NCBI GenBank assembly: GCA_019915015.1
Contig: JAHBBC010000031.1
Coordinates: forward strand, 62,001 to 126,000
Direction: 5' to 3'
Length of the DNA stretch: 64,000 nt
From: Auriscalpium vulgare
Lineage: Eukaryota; Basidiomycota; Agaricomycetes; Russulales; Auriscalpiaceae
Part shown: piece after piece, positions 9,319-20,800 of the stretch
How positions within the stretch are numbered: the first letter of the stretch is position 1
How the letters are laid out: every line of letters begins with the position of its first letter
Made by a program: the position numbers and the translations under genes
Notes under the pieces: model-generated
The model's input: the letters and a program-made list of their open reading frames with translations, nothing else
The model's database searches: none
What the model was told of the DNA's origin: nothing

Positions 9319-12300
9319 TCATCGCGCCTGCGCCTGCGCCGACCCCGGCCGGCGGGGCAGCACATCGTCTTTCGTGCGCACGTCGAGCGTGGCGCGCAGC
9401 TCGTGGTACTGGCGCAGGTCGTACGCCTCCGCCCGCGCCACCCCAGCGGCATCGTTCGGCAGCCATATGATCGGCGGTGGCGCAATCAGCTCCGGCGCGT
9501 ACAGAATGGCAGACATCTCCTCCGCGTGATCCCCGAACGGCAGTGATGGAAGGCGTGGCGGCGCGTCGGGGTGCGTGCGCGCCGCGCGCTCCGTGGCGGT
9601 CAGGTCGTCCAGCGTTTCGGTCTCTGAGGAGCGGGCGATATGTCAGCACACGTTATTGTCATGAACGGGTGGCACGTACGGAGCGGTACTGGGCCACGCG
9701 ATTCGTAAGGCGACGGCGTGACGGCGAGAGTGAGCGACATCATGTCGAGGATCGAAGCATACGAGCCCCGCGTCCGCGTCAGCCGGCCTGAGCTCACGAG
9801 GCTCGTGCCCTCCTCCTCAAGCATCGCTCGCTCGCCCTTCGGCCGCGCGGCCTTCTCAAAAGTCTCGAGCGCGTTCAGTGTGATGCTGCTCAGCGACTTG
9901 CGCCCCGGCTCGCGCATTTTCCACCGTGTATAGATCTCGACGAAGATGATGACGACCGCGCCAGACCCGACGAGGACGCCACCCTCTGGCCACAGGTGCC
10001 TCGTGAGCACGATCAGGCCGAGCAGGATGGGCTGGAAACCCAGCAGCGTGCCGAAGCGTTTGATCAGCCATAACTGCAGCAGCCCGCCGGTTTGTGACTG
10101 TGTGCGACCATACACGTAACCCACCAGATAACGATGCGCTACGACCACGTCGGTCAGCCTCCATGCGAAGACTCCAACCGGTCACGCGACGTACCGACAA
10201 GCGTGAGGAAGACAAGCACACACACTGCCGGCCCGAGCAACGGGAATATGAACGTGAATGTGGACGCAAACACGACGGCGAGTACACAGCTTCCCATCGC
10301 GAAAACGGGGTTGTACGTCCGCGGGTACACCGCTGCAAAGCCGACATCAGCACCCCCGATTGCACGCGGCACAAGCTTGGTGCTTACCTCGGAACCGCTG
10401 TCGCGGCGTCACTGCCGCGCGCTCCGCGCGCAGCACACGCCGCAGCCGGAGGGGTTGCAGCATGAGTAACGCGGGGCCCGCAACGGCGAGGTTGATGACA
10501 ACCGCAAGCACGAGCACGCTGATGTAAATCGACCCGTCCGCAATCGTCCTAGTGCGCTGCGTGTTCATGCTCAGCGCACCAAAGCCGTATAGGATCGCTC
10601 CGACGACGATCAGCCACACCGCGCCCACGCCCGTCACGATGTAAAACATCGTCTTCATGACAATGAGCTGCCCCCCGGATATAGATATTGAGCCGGTCGC
10701 GCGTGAAATTACTGTGGGACAATTAGGACACTGGATGATGTATGAGGCATTTGTTACCCACGGTGTATGATGCCCAAAAGGATGATGATGAACAAGGTGG
10801 CGCCGGCGGCGGGTGCCAGCACGGTGGCGAGTCCAGTTGTAAATGCCTTAGGATGATTCGCCAGTGGTTTCAGAAACGTCAGATAGTGGGCGAACTCGGG
10901 GGCGTTGGCGACGGCAAGCCCTGCCGCTGCAACCACTGAGCACACAACAATCATCAGTTTACTGGCCTCCCATCCATGGAGAAACCACTCACGACCAACA
11001 GCCAGTGCAGCTGCACTAACCAGCACCGCCGCCCAGAACCCAACTTTCGCCATCTTGCTCCCGCCAGTCTGCAGAATATCCCAACGCACATCCTCTTTCG
11101 CACGGCCCTCGATCAACTGCACGCCGGGGATATGCCGCAGACCCTTCCCCACGAGTAGCCACCCACGGATATTCGCGCCGTCCGCAATGTCATTGTACGC
11201 GTCGGCCTGCGCAAAGCTGATCTCTTGGTTGACCACCTTGAGCTTCGTGCGCCAGTGGCGAATATCCGCGTACACGCGCCCTAGGCCATCGTGGTCGAGA
11301 CCTGTCAGCGGGCGCACAAACGGCGGGTGCCGCTGCACGCGCAGGTGCGGTGGCTGCACGTCGCTTGCGCGCTCTGGCGTCTCCCTCGCACGCAGCGGGA
11401 ACGTGTCGCGGTTCTCCGACGGCGCTGGTCCAAAGATTTTTGGCCGCCGCACGAACGCGAACATGCTGCCGCGCTGCTCGCGCTCGGGCGCCACGGTAGG
11501 CGTTGGCGGGGCAAGCGGGGCGTCTCTCAGAGTGGCTGAAGTCGATAGGCGCCTCGTGCGCGACGTCGACCCACTCAGCGCTCAAGACGTCCTCGATGTC
11601 CAGGTCAGACAAATTCATCTGTGACACAGCATGATGCTCGTGTGAGAACGACGCGTACTCTTCCGAGTCCGTGGAATGCTCAACGTAGTTGGGCCCATAT
11701 CGTCTTGGGTCCGGAATCGGCTCGGACGACAGGGGCTCACTCGGAGTTATGGGGGGAATGGGAGATGCCGCGTCGAGTACACCGTGCTCGAGGCGTACGT
11801 GGCTGCCCATTGGTAGCTGCCCAATATGTGTCGAGTTTCGGTTGATCTCCTGGAAGCGCGTGCCGACCACGCGTTGATGGATCGAGTCTGTGAAGCTTGT
11901 CTCCCGATCGTCATCGTCTGCGAGTCGCCCGCCGTTGACACCCCTTGGGTGGCCGAGCTTGTAATATTGCGACGGTGCGACATATGATGTAGGGGAGAGC
12001 GAAGACGATGCATACGCGGGATTGCGTCCTCGGCGGCGGCGGCGTGAGCTCGTGCCCTGCAGTAAATTCATCAGCTTCAGGAAGTCGAACGGTGAGAAGC
12101 CAACTCCACCTGAGAAGACGATCCCCCAAGCGGCATAGGGCGGCTAATGTTCGGCCGCCCATCGCTTTCGCTAGCAGGTGGTGGATCCAGGTCTGCTATC
12201 GAGGGCTCCGGTGTTGACACGCGAAACGATGAAATATACTTGGTCTCCGCAATCTCAAGATTCTCGAGTATCTCATCGCGTTCCTCGATCATTAATGCAA

Positions 12301-13846
12301 GGCGTTGGGTATCTCTGAGCTTGATGTTCAGCATTCGGCTATTGGATGACGCGAAGGAAGAAATTACCCTATTGAGAAGAGACTCTGGATGTCGATTTGC
12401 AAGTTTGCCTCCTCCGCGCTGGACAAGAAGTCCCCATCCCGATGCCGCCGAGCGTGTCCGGTGCTGGACCCATTACGACGCCGCGTAGCCGAGCCGCTAG
12501 CGTTGTGGTTTGCGTCCGTCGACGAGCTGAGGCCCGTCTTATTGACAAAGTCCTTCAAGCGTATCTCACCCCAGCCCGCGAAACCAGGCGCATGGCGTAC
12601 GCTGAGCCAGCCCATTTCCTGGCCGCGCAAGTGCACGTTTAGCCACCTGCGCCGGTAAGCAACGTGTTTATTGAACTCCTTGATGATCTTCCAGAGCGCG
12701 GGCCAGATACCGAGCACAATGAGCAGCACGGTGAGAATGATGATGCGGACGCGCGTGCGCCAAGTGACATCAGTGCCGTTGACAAGCGCGCGCACATGTA
12801 GATCAACTGATGCAGATGTCGCGATGTCCTTATTGTCGAGAAGCTGAAGCAGGCGTAAAAGGCTCATGTCCTGCAGAGTCGAGTAGACCCCGATGTACCG
12901 CGGCGCATTCGCCGAGTTGGACAGACAGGGCGTGTCGACGAGATAGAGAGGCAGAGCGCCCGCAAGCCCAACGATAGACCAGCCGGCAACCATAAGGAAG
13001 CAGAACCAAAGGGTTCGTTGAGTGAGCTCTTCGTCTGAGGGGAAGATACGCGCATCTGCGGCAGCGGACTGACCCGCGTCGGAAGTGTCGCGGGAGATAG
13101 AGGGCACCAGAGGCACCGAGGGAAAAAGAAACGCCCAAAATGACGAGCCCAGTGGTTTCGGCCGCATTCTGGCAGGCGGTGAGCCTTGCGTGTATAGAGA
13201 AGAACCACCGAGACGCACCCTTCCTGCAGAAACCACTCTCTAAGCCCATATACTTGACGGAATTTAGGTCTTAAAATAGCGAATAATAACTGGGCGAGGG
13301 TGAGTTCATACTCGGGTAGTAACTACCATGAGGACGCACCCATAGCAGAAGGCCTATGATACCTGAGATGACAATGGTGGCGAGGAGACCGTCGATGGAC
13401 GCGTCTAATCCGTGACCAAGACACACGGACTGGCTTGCGGACGCGAATTGCGCGGGGTTGCCGGAGGCCGACGGGAGAGGCAAAGAGGACGTGCCAGGGA
13501 GATCACTGGATGAAGCAGTCATTATAGACGTGTTAACAGTACTTGATGGTGTGGATCTGGGGGGTAAAGATGAAGGGAAGGCGGTCGTGTGGTATGTCAG
13601 GGATGTCGGGATCGTCCGTGAGGTTGGGGTCGTTAGTGAGGTGGGGTTCGTGAAGGACGTGCGGTCCGATATGGATGAAGGGGGTATCGTCGCGATGGGG
13701 GAGGAAGACGGGGGACACGGTTCGGAGGAGGACGTGTGGGACGGAGGGGAAGCCCATAGGTTGAGGATGGAAGGTTCGACTTCGCCGCGTGGGCCGCCCG
13801 GCGCGATGACGAGGCGCCCGTGTCCGTTAAAGGCAGGTGTCGGCAT
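9319..13846 (-). CDS. CSC1/OSCA-like (DUF221, RSN1_7TM) calcium-permeable channel
   Basis: This is a multi-pass plasma-membrane protein of the OSCA/TMEM63/CSC1 family, whose members are osmo- or mechanically gated cation channels. I splice ten exons: 13846-13340, 13289-13219, 13168-12368, 12314-12110, 12056-11575, 11525-10762, 10711-10388, 10332-10195, 10138-9680 and 9623-9319. Introns are 49-56 nt, and the frame closes exactly at 1351 aa. Order: a Ser/Thr-rich, probably external N-terminal region of about 130 residues; the first helix (ATIVISGIIGLLLW); a conserved block around RPKFRQVYGLREWF; two further helices; a cytosolic region with the RLALMIEERDEILENLEIAE helix and a long low-complexity insert; then the C-terminal membrane bundle (FASTFTFIFPLLGPAV, AHRYLVGYVYGRTQSQTGG). 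The 49-nt fifth intron is the least certain. The C-terminus ends in a conserved cytosolic tail (IIWLPND). Confidence 0.88.
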
Positions 13847-14512
13847 GTCTTGGCTTTCTAGGGTATCCGGACCAGTTCTAGTGCTGAAGCTGAGGGTATA
13901 GAGCGTGTGCTGGGTAGTCGTGAAGTGGGTATGTGCATATAAGATGGGTATAATTGTAAATGGGAGCGGTGGGTACAACAGTGGAAAGTATGCTGGACCC
14001 CCGACCACTCCGATGACGGGACCAATTGTTGCCGCGGCCCGAGTGCCTCGCTGCCGGCGCGTCGACTTGACGACTTCCCGCTCCATGACAAGGCTCTCTC
14101 GTATTGATCTCTAACCACGCAGCGGAAGAAACAAGGGAGTTCGTGACTTCAACGCACCGCGCTCGGAGACCACACGAGCCTACCAGCTCACGCACGCGGC
14201 CAGAAGCGCTGGTTCAAACGAGGCGGCGTTAAACGACGACAGGTCCGGCCATGCCCTCAACGCCTCAAGCTCAAGACCGACGGCTATGCATCCGGTATCA
14301 ATACATATATTAAGAATGGAGATAGCTCAAACAAGCGCAAATCATTGCGGCCTGGCACTGCCAGTGTGGTCGGGCGCAGGTCATGCCCGTCGTCCCAGAA
14401 AACGTAACAGATAAGGACATGCAAGTACTGCGGGTGGACAGGTTCATAGCTAGGTCCCGTCAGCTGCAGGCCAAGAATCCCAGCAATTTGTCCACACACC
14501 TCAATTGTAGTC
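13847..14512. other. Upstream region of the channel gene
   Basis: This is probably the promoter of the minus-strand channel gene. Pyrimidine-rich minus-strand sequence precedes its start. A second open frame at 14463-14556 may be the frameshifted tail of the small gene to the right; nothing else is supported. Confidence 0.4.
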
Positions 14513-14752
14513 TCAATAGCTCTTGTCTCCTGAGACCACACTTCCCCCGTTCCCATCCGCGCTGAGCTTGAACACCTGGTGCCCTGTCACCCACGGAGGC
14601 GACTCCCCGTATACGACGGGCGACTCCGGCCCCGCCTTCTGCTTCTTGTACTTCTTGGGCTTCGGAGCCTTCAACTGCGAGGGAGGTTTCTCGTCGTCGA
14701 ACTCCAGCACCTGGCGCTTGCTTGGTATACATCCCAGGCAGAGAAAGCGCAT
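14513..14752 (-). CDS. Small unknown protein starting MRFLCLGC
   Basis: This short gene of about 79 codons starts at the ATG at 14752, which gives MRFLCLGCIPSKRQ. A further in-frame ATG lies three codons upstream. The cysteines at positions 5 and 8 followed by basic residues would suit membrane anchoring. A lysine-rich segment (PKPKKYKKQKAG) and a WVTGHQVFKL stretch follow. The frame stops at 14513, but one base out, in GGG near 14566, another frame continues with natural-looking sequence (EVWSQETRAIETTIEVCG). A one-base insertion or sequencing error may therefore have shortened the protein by some 30 residues. No family is recognised. Confidence 0.4.
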   Translation of the reverse strand: MRFLCLGCIPSKRQVLEFDDEKPPSQLKAPKPKKYKKQKAGPESPVVYGESPPWVTGHQVFKLSADGNGGSVVSGDKSY

Positions 14753-14761
14753 CGTAACCAT

Positions 14762-15499
14762 AGGAAAACTCGGGTCTGATTAGCGCGGCGCATCACAGCG
14801 ACAGGAACGGAACTCACTGGATTCAAAATGGGCAGAAAAAGAGAGTGGGGAGGCGCAGGAAGGCGCGTCGACCTGCGATTGGGATGAACGTTGAAGTGAA
14901 AGGTGAGGGGGGCAGAAAGGTACAGCTACTCGCCTGAGAGCCATCTATATATTGGCAATGGCGGGCATCAACATTTAGACGTATATAGGCGCCGGCTCAC
15001 CGTTGGTGGATTGATCAGGGTCGCGAGGAGGCCTGATCATGATGGAAACAGCATGCGCAGATGAAAGTTGGGCTTCACAGCAACATCGCACAGCATCCAG
15101 TTGGCGAGTAATAGAGCTCACAACAGCGCTAGTAGCAACAACTCGGACGCGCCGGGGCGTCTCCAGCTGAGGGTTCGGGCACCTCCCAAAAAGCTGTAGA
15201 TGAGCGTTTCCCTGAAGGCTGAAGGGGTTAACCGCAGCTGCAGGGCGGCCGGTCTAGAACTCCAAAGGAAGCTCCGAGTTGTCGCCAGCAACCGCGAACC
15301 TAGTGGCACACCCCATTGCTAGACGATGAAAAATTCTGCGTGCGCAGCTGCCATAGGAGGCTGAGTAGACTCGTCCCCAGCGAGGCTGAGGCAGGATAGG
15401 ATAGCTTGAGGATAGGATCAAGGAGTCATGACATCATTGATACACGCTGCGCAGCTTGCACACTTCACGCGGTAATCTCTTCCTCGACAACAGACCACC
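14762..15499. other. Intergenic stretch, probable divergent promoter region
   Basis: No gene is seen. It separates the minus-strand small gene from the plus-strand gene starting at 15500, and TATA-like AT-rich patches lie near 14945-14990. The open frame at 15118-15309 (minus) has no supporting feature. Confidence 0.45.
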
Positions 15500-17406
15500 A
15501 TGCAGGCCAGTTCATCGTCACAAGTCTCATCTTCTCCTCCAACAAGTCCCAAGTCGCGATCGTCCCTTCATGCACGCCTCAGCCGATCTATGAGCGATGG
15601 AACAGACACGCGTCCCCGCCCGCCCTCACGCCCGCTCCAAGCTTCCTCCTCGCGCGATAATAAAGCCAGCCTTCCTCGGCAAAAAATCAAGGCTCTCGAG
15701 AACTTTGTGCGCTTTGGCAGGAAGGGCAAGGCCAAAGACGAGCCCCCGACCTTCCCGCCATCGTCGTGGCTTCTAGACTCTGTCCGTTCTTCCCCACAGC
15801 CCCAGGAGGAACCATTTCCGGAGTCTGTGCCCACACCACAGGACCATATTTCCTCGATCCCTCCTCCGGATCCAGCAGCCTCGAAGCCACTGTACCAGCG
15901 ATCTGCGAGCGCCAACCCGGGTGGCCCACCCGAGCTCAGCAACCACCTCAACCGTGCTGCCTCCGCCGAAACAGGCGTCGACCGCGTCCACGCCGAGGGG
16001 AGTGCATTTCATGCACATGCCGACGGTAGTGTGACCCCCACACTCGAGCGCCCGTACGTGTCGATGCCGGGGACTCCGTTCGGTGAACCCAGTACTACCG
16101 CGCCCGAGCCGCTCTCCCTGGCAAAGCGCATCCAGGCGCTCATTTCCTCTCGCGCGCCCCTCCCCACACCCTCCACCACGGATGCAACCACGTCATCCGT
16201 TGCATCCGACAGCGCCGCGCCGCTCACGCCCGCCCCGCCTGTCGAGGACTCTGGCCTCATGGCATTGCTGAGCAACGCGAGCATCATGGGCGGCTCGTTC
16301 GACAAGAGCCGCCAGTCCGTCTTCGCGATCCTGGACCGTCTGCGCTCACGTCCCCCGCCGCCGGCTGCCGGTGCGAGCGAGGCAGGTGCGCTCGCAGAAG
16401 ATCCGGACAGCGACGACGACGGGAGTGTGATGCTGTATGCCCCGCTGGAACCAGACGAGGATTCCGAGGTGGAGCTCGCGCGGTCGGATATCATGTCGGT
16501 CTACGACGACGGCGAGACGGTTGAGTATGAGCGGCCGGCGCAGCGCCTATCCATGCTCCATTCATACGAGCCACGCTCCCCGCTTTCTTCATCCACGGTG
16601 CTACCGCCTGCCCTGGAGGATGCATCTGCCTCTGTCGAAGCGCCCGACGTCCAAGGGGGAGGAGAGCAGAAGGAGCAACACACAGGCTGGTTCGAGACGT
16701 GGAAAGGGAAGCTTGTCGAGGGGAGCAAGGTCTGGACAGACAAGGTCGCGGAGGGGACGAAGGCACTGGCGGACAAGGCGACAGAGGGGAGTAAGGTCGT
16801 CAAGACGAAGATCCGCTGGGTGCCGAGCCCGGACAAAATCTCCTTCCAGGCGACATGGTGGGGCTATCGCCTGTACGTGGAGTTTCGTTTCCTCTTTGTT
16901 CGATTCCAATTTGGTTGCTCAATGCAATGTGAATCTGGGACCATAGGTATTTGCCGCCGCCGGTCCTCGATGTGCTCAATAATAAGCGGCTCGAAGCGGC
17001 GAAACGCGCTGCAATCCTCACTGCCGCGCTGCAGTGGCTCTTGGGACACGTCCCGCTGACAGTAGTTCCTCCGCAGTTTCGGCCCGGCCTGCTGATCGCA
17101 CAGCGCCTCGTGCCGTACCTCGGTTACATTGGCGGATTCGTTGCGTGGAGCTGGGGCGCGATGAAGTCCTTCGACAAAGGTCTGTCCTGTCCGATGCCCA
17201 AAGGATTCGGTGTTGATGATATCTTGCGTGAAGGTCAAGGCATCGTGTTGACGGCGACATGGCTGCTTCCTGTAGCGCTGATTCCAGGAACGTGGGAGGC
17301 GGACGCGTCGATTTTCCCTCAGGCGCAGGTCACGGAAGAGTATGACCCGGCATCTGGGCAAGGAAATACGGTACCTGCTGCATCTTCTTCTACCTCTCGG
17401 CCTTGA
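15500..17406 (+). CDS. Conserved fungal protein, Ser/Pro-rich with C-terminal hydrophobic domain
   Basis: There are three exons, 15500-16872, 16947-17179 and 17234-17406, with clean GTACGT and GTCTGT donors. The frame closes at 592 aa. The first 400 residues are Ser/Pro-rich and low in complexity. Next comes a run of imperfect 11-residue repeats around residues 400-435 (GSKVWTDKVAE, GTKALADKATE), which should form an amphipathic helix. A conserved C-terminal domain follows, with RWVPSPDKISFQATWWGYRLYLPPP (interrupted by intron 1), a hydrophobic helix region (LVPYLGYIGGFVAWSWGA) and GIVLTATWLLPVALIPGTWE (interrupted by none). I know this C-terminal block from uncharacterised basidiomycete proteins; no function is established to my knowledge. 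The helical repeats and hydrophobic end suggest membrane or lipid-droplet association, which is inference. Transposon copy 2 begins 201 bp after the stop. Confidence 0.85.
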
Positions 17407-17599
17407 ATATCTCTGTCCAAGCAATGGAGCCATCGGTGATGTACTGTGTCACTTTCCTGACTACACTTCGCTGTATGGACTCGCTATGTACTGTACTACA
17501 CTTTGTTGCACGGGAGCCGGCTAGTTGCGATGTCGGGACCGCTGCCCGGGCTTGCCGGTTGAGTCAGTGGGAGCTGCGTCATGACGCGCCTTCGAGCAG

Positions 17600-17607
17600 G
17601 CTTGTCC
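17600..17607. repeat. Left target-site duplication of transposon copy 2
   Basis: GCTTGTCC directly precedes the element and is repeated exactly at 24470-24477. Confidence 0.95.
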
Positions 17608-17639
17608 AGGACCCCCGTAACTCATGCCAGGGGTATGAT
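17608..17639 (+). repeat. Terminal inverted repeat of copy 2, gene 3' side
   Basis: It begins AGGACCCCCGTAACTCATG and pairs with the reverse complement of 24438-24469 with one mismatch. It corresponds to the right end (7799-7830) of copy 1. Confidence 0.95.
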
Positions 17640-17846
17640 CCGCCAAACGGGGTCAACTACCATTTTTTTTTGCGGCTCGCGACCCCTTCCAGCTACCATT
17701 CGCCCCTCAGACCTCCGTTTGGGGTCCGTAGCTACCACGGATAGGATCATAGCTTCAAAAAAATCGTAGTTTATTGTAAAAAGCTCCGCTTTGCGTGCAG
17801 GCAGGAGGGGATGTACTACGGATGCGCAGAGGCCTGTCAAACTGAC

Positions 17847-20800
17847 CTATTCATCTGGTTCATCGTCACCCGCCTGTTCAAGACCCGCCTTGACCCTCCC
17901 ACTAAGCTCCTTGATAGCACGAGCGATATTCGCGACGTTCTGCTTGAGGGCGACATAGCACGCGCCATCAGATTTTACCAAAGCTAGTGTTGAGCCCGAG
18001 GTTTGGAGGGGATGGTCGAGGGCATACAGGAAGTAGGACGGTTTCAGGAAGGCGAACCGAGGGATCTTGCTAGGATCGGCGAGGGAGAATTGGTTGTGTC
18101 GGACCGGCTTGAACAGTCTCACAGCGATGTAAGAAAGAGCGGTGATGCGAGACGTGTCCGAAGCCCAACCATGTTTGCCGTTCTTACCGGCCGACTTCTC
18201 GTACATGGTCAGGACTAACCAGCCATCAGCGCATGCCGAGTCATGTTGAAGATTACGACGCACCTTCTGCAAGGCAGATTGCCTCATCAACAAGAACCAA
18301 GCCATAAGAAGGCGGCATGCCAGTGTGAGCAGCGTAGAGGTGTTTGAGCGGCGTGACATTGGCCGAGTGTGCGACCTTGGGGACGTGATGCTTTGCGAAG
18401 ATCGCTGCTCGCCTCCGTTCAGCCTGGCGGACGTCAATACCATGTATGTGCACTCATACAACACTAGCAGACGCACCTGATACGATGCATTTGCAGCGAC
18501 CTCAGCCGCGTTTGCAGCCGTCCCTGGTGCAGGAGCAACAGCTTCTTCGCCGTTGATTGCTCCGTCTCGACCGCCCGCAGCTGGCTGCCGCCAGCGCATC
18601 GACCGACCCGCGCCCGTGGTAACACCGCGCTCTGTAACACCGCGCTCTTCTTGACGCTTGAGAACATCCTTGACCAACTGCAGAAGGCGTTTTTTCTCGG
18701 AGAGCGTTGACTGGGCGGGTGGACCGTTATCAGAGGAAGGTGGTAGATCTTCCGAGGACTTGAAGGCCTTTGTTCGGACACCTTTCTCAGCCTGTCTGGT
18801 ATGATGCGACCGGCGGATGACTGCGAGCTGTTCGAGATCGAATTCAGCAGAGATCACTGTGTCCTGGAAGGTCCTGCGCTCGTCGGGGTCGGACACAGCA
18901 GGGAGCGACTGGGCGAGGATCTTCCCTATATGTGCAGCGTCTTTGCGTGTTGCATCCGCTGTGTCTTCAGGCAATTGCAGTCTAGTAATGTGAGGGTTAG
19001 ACTCTGTAAGATCTATCGGCGGTGAGAGGAGGACAAAACACGAACATGTCGACAGTGCTCTGGACGCATAAGGCAGCTGCTGCGCAAGTCAAATCGTTCA
19101 ACTGCTGGTCGAAGACCGCACCAACTCCGTCTGCATTCTCTGCCTTCTTCAACCCATTTTCAATCTGGAGCATCTCGGGCTCGTCTTCGTCCATCTCAGG
19201 ACCCTCGTCTTCGGAATCGGACTGGCCATAGATTGCATCCCAAGCCTCCTGCGAATACCAACTCGACAACGATGGGAATGCGCGAACACGGTGAGCTTGA
19301 TTCTGCAATTTGTCCAGAAAATCCGGGTCTAGTACGAGAGCGTCCCACAGATTCGCTGCCTCCGAATGGGCCTGTTGTGTTGCTTGCTCAATGTCGTGAT
19401 CAGAAGGGAATGTGGAGAGGGCATGGAGGTCGAGATGTCGATTGTCGGTATAGGTATGATTGTATCCATTCGCTCTTTCCTTGCCCTCAGATGTCTTTGC
19501 AAGGAAGAGATGCTCGCGCAAGCGGACTGAGAGCTTCGGAATCATATGATAGAAGTCTTGCAAGGTGAAGTCCTTCACAAGCTGTCGACAAATGCCGAAG
19601 ACATGCTCACAGACTTCGGTTGATAGAAGCCAGGGCAGCAATGGGTATCTGCCGTCGAGGTGGTCCCGATAGATGATCACCAACTGAAGGAAACCAACGA
19701 CTAGGAAGTTTGTGATGTCGCGTGCCTCGGGAGATATGAAGTGTTGAGCTTTTCGGTAGCCCGCGATGTCCATGAAGTCGGTCCACATTTCCATGAAGAA
19801 GTGCGCACGCAGCACCATGCGAACACGTTCGATAATTGGGATCGATCGATTCTGGTATGCATCCACGAGCTCTCCAAACACAAAGAGGTAGATAATCGAG
19901 CCGACCATTTCACGATGCTCGTTGGTGAACCATGCTAGCGTATGACCGGAGAAGAGACGGGTCGCAGCATTGTCGTCTTGTCGATCAAGTTTCTCGACAT
20001 CCCTCCGAAACAATGTCCCTGTTGCTTCAATTGCTGCAAGGCGGAAGTGGCTGTACGACGTCGTATAGCTGCCCAAAGTAAGTATCCGGGCACCTGAGAA
20101 TGCGTTGTTCCGGTACGTCTTGCGCCCATGGTTCGAATCTTGAATGAGTGCGACAGGCTGTCGCCCTGCGCCGATGAGAGGAATGTGGAGGTTGATGTCA
20201 CGATGTGAGCGAATAGGGTGCCTGAGGGTGTAGTCAATGTACGCAACGGCGTGAGCGACCAGGAGACGTTGAAGGGAGCGCTCGACAGCCGTGCCGTCTG
20301 CGGCGTAGGATACAACGTTGATCTTGCGGGAGAGAAGGCCATTCAATATTAATTCCAGGTGGACGAACAGTTGCTCCGCCGAGTTTGACTCTGAGATAGG
20401 GAGCGCCGCAACGACGATAGTCGGAACGCCGGGAAGAGGGATCTGGAGGGTCCATACGCGTATCTGGCATGTGTCGGTGAGCTGCATGCCTCCGAAGTAT
20501 TCGTAGAACTCATACCTTCTTAGCCTTCTCGATCTTCCTGGTGCGGATGAGGGCATCGAGTGTGTTGATGTCGCTCACGACGACGGGATCGCCAGGACTC
20601 CCTAGAAGCACGTAGCACTTTCGTATTGGGTCCCAGTGAGGCCTCAAAGACTCTAGCAGCTTCGTATCATCACATGCGAGGCCAACGGGACCCACAAGGT
20701 AGTCCAATGATTTCAGCCGTTCGTAGATAAATTCAAATGTTGCCTCTGTGATGCCGATGGGAAACTGCACTTCGTGCGCACGACGTTTCCTTCGGGTCAT

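Noticed and set aside
11490..11580. A frameshift mutation in the CSC1/OSCA-like gene
   Set aside because: A 49-nt intron with a GTGGGT donor (11574) and a TGAG acceptor (11526) restores the frame, and the whole gene then closes at 1351 aa.
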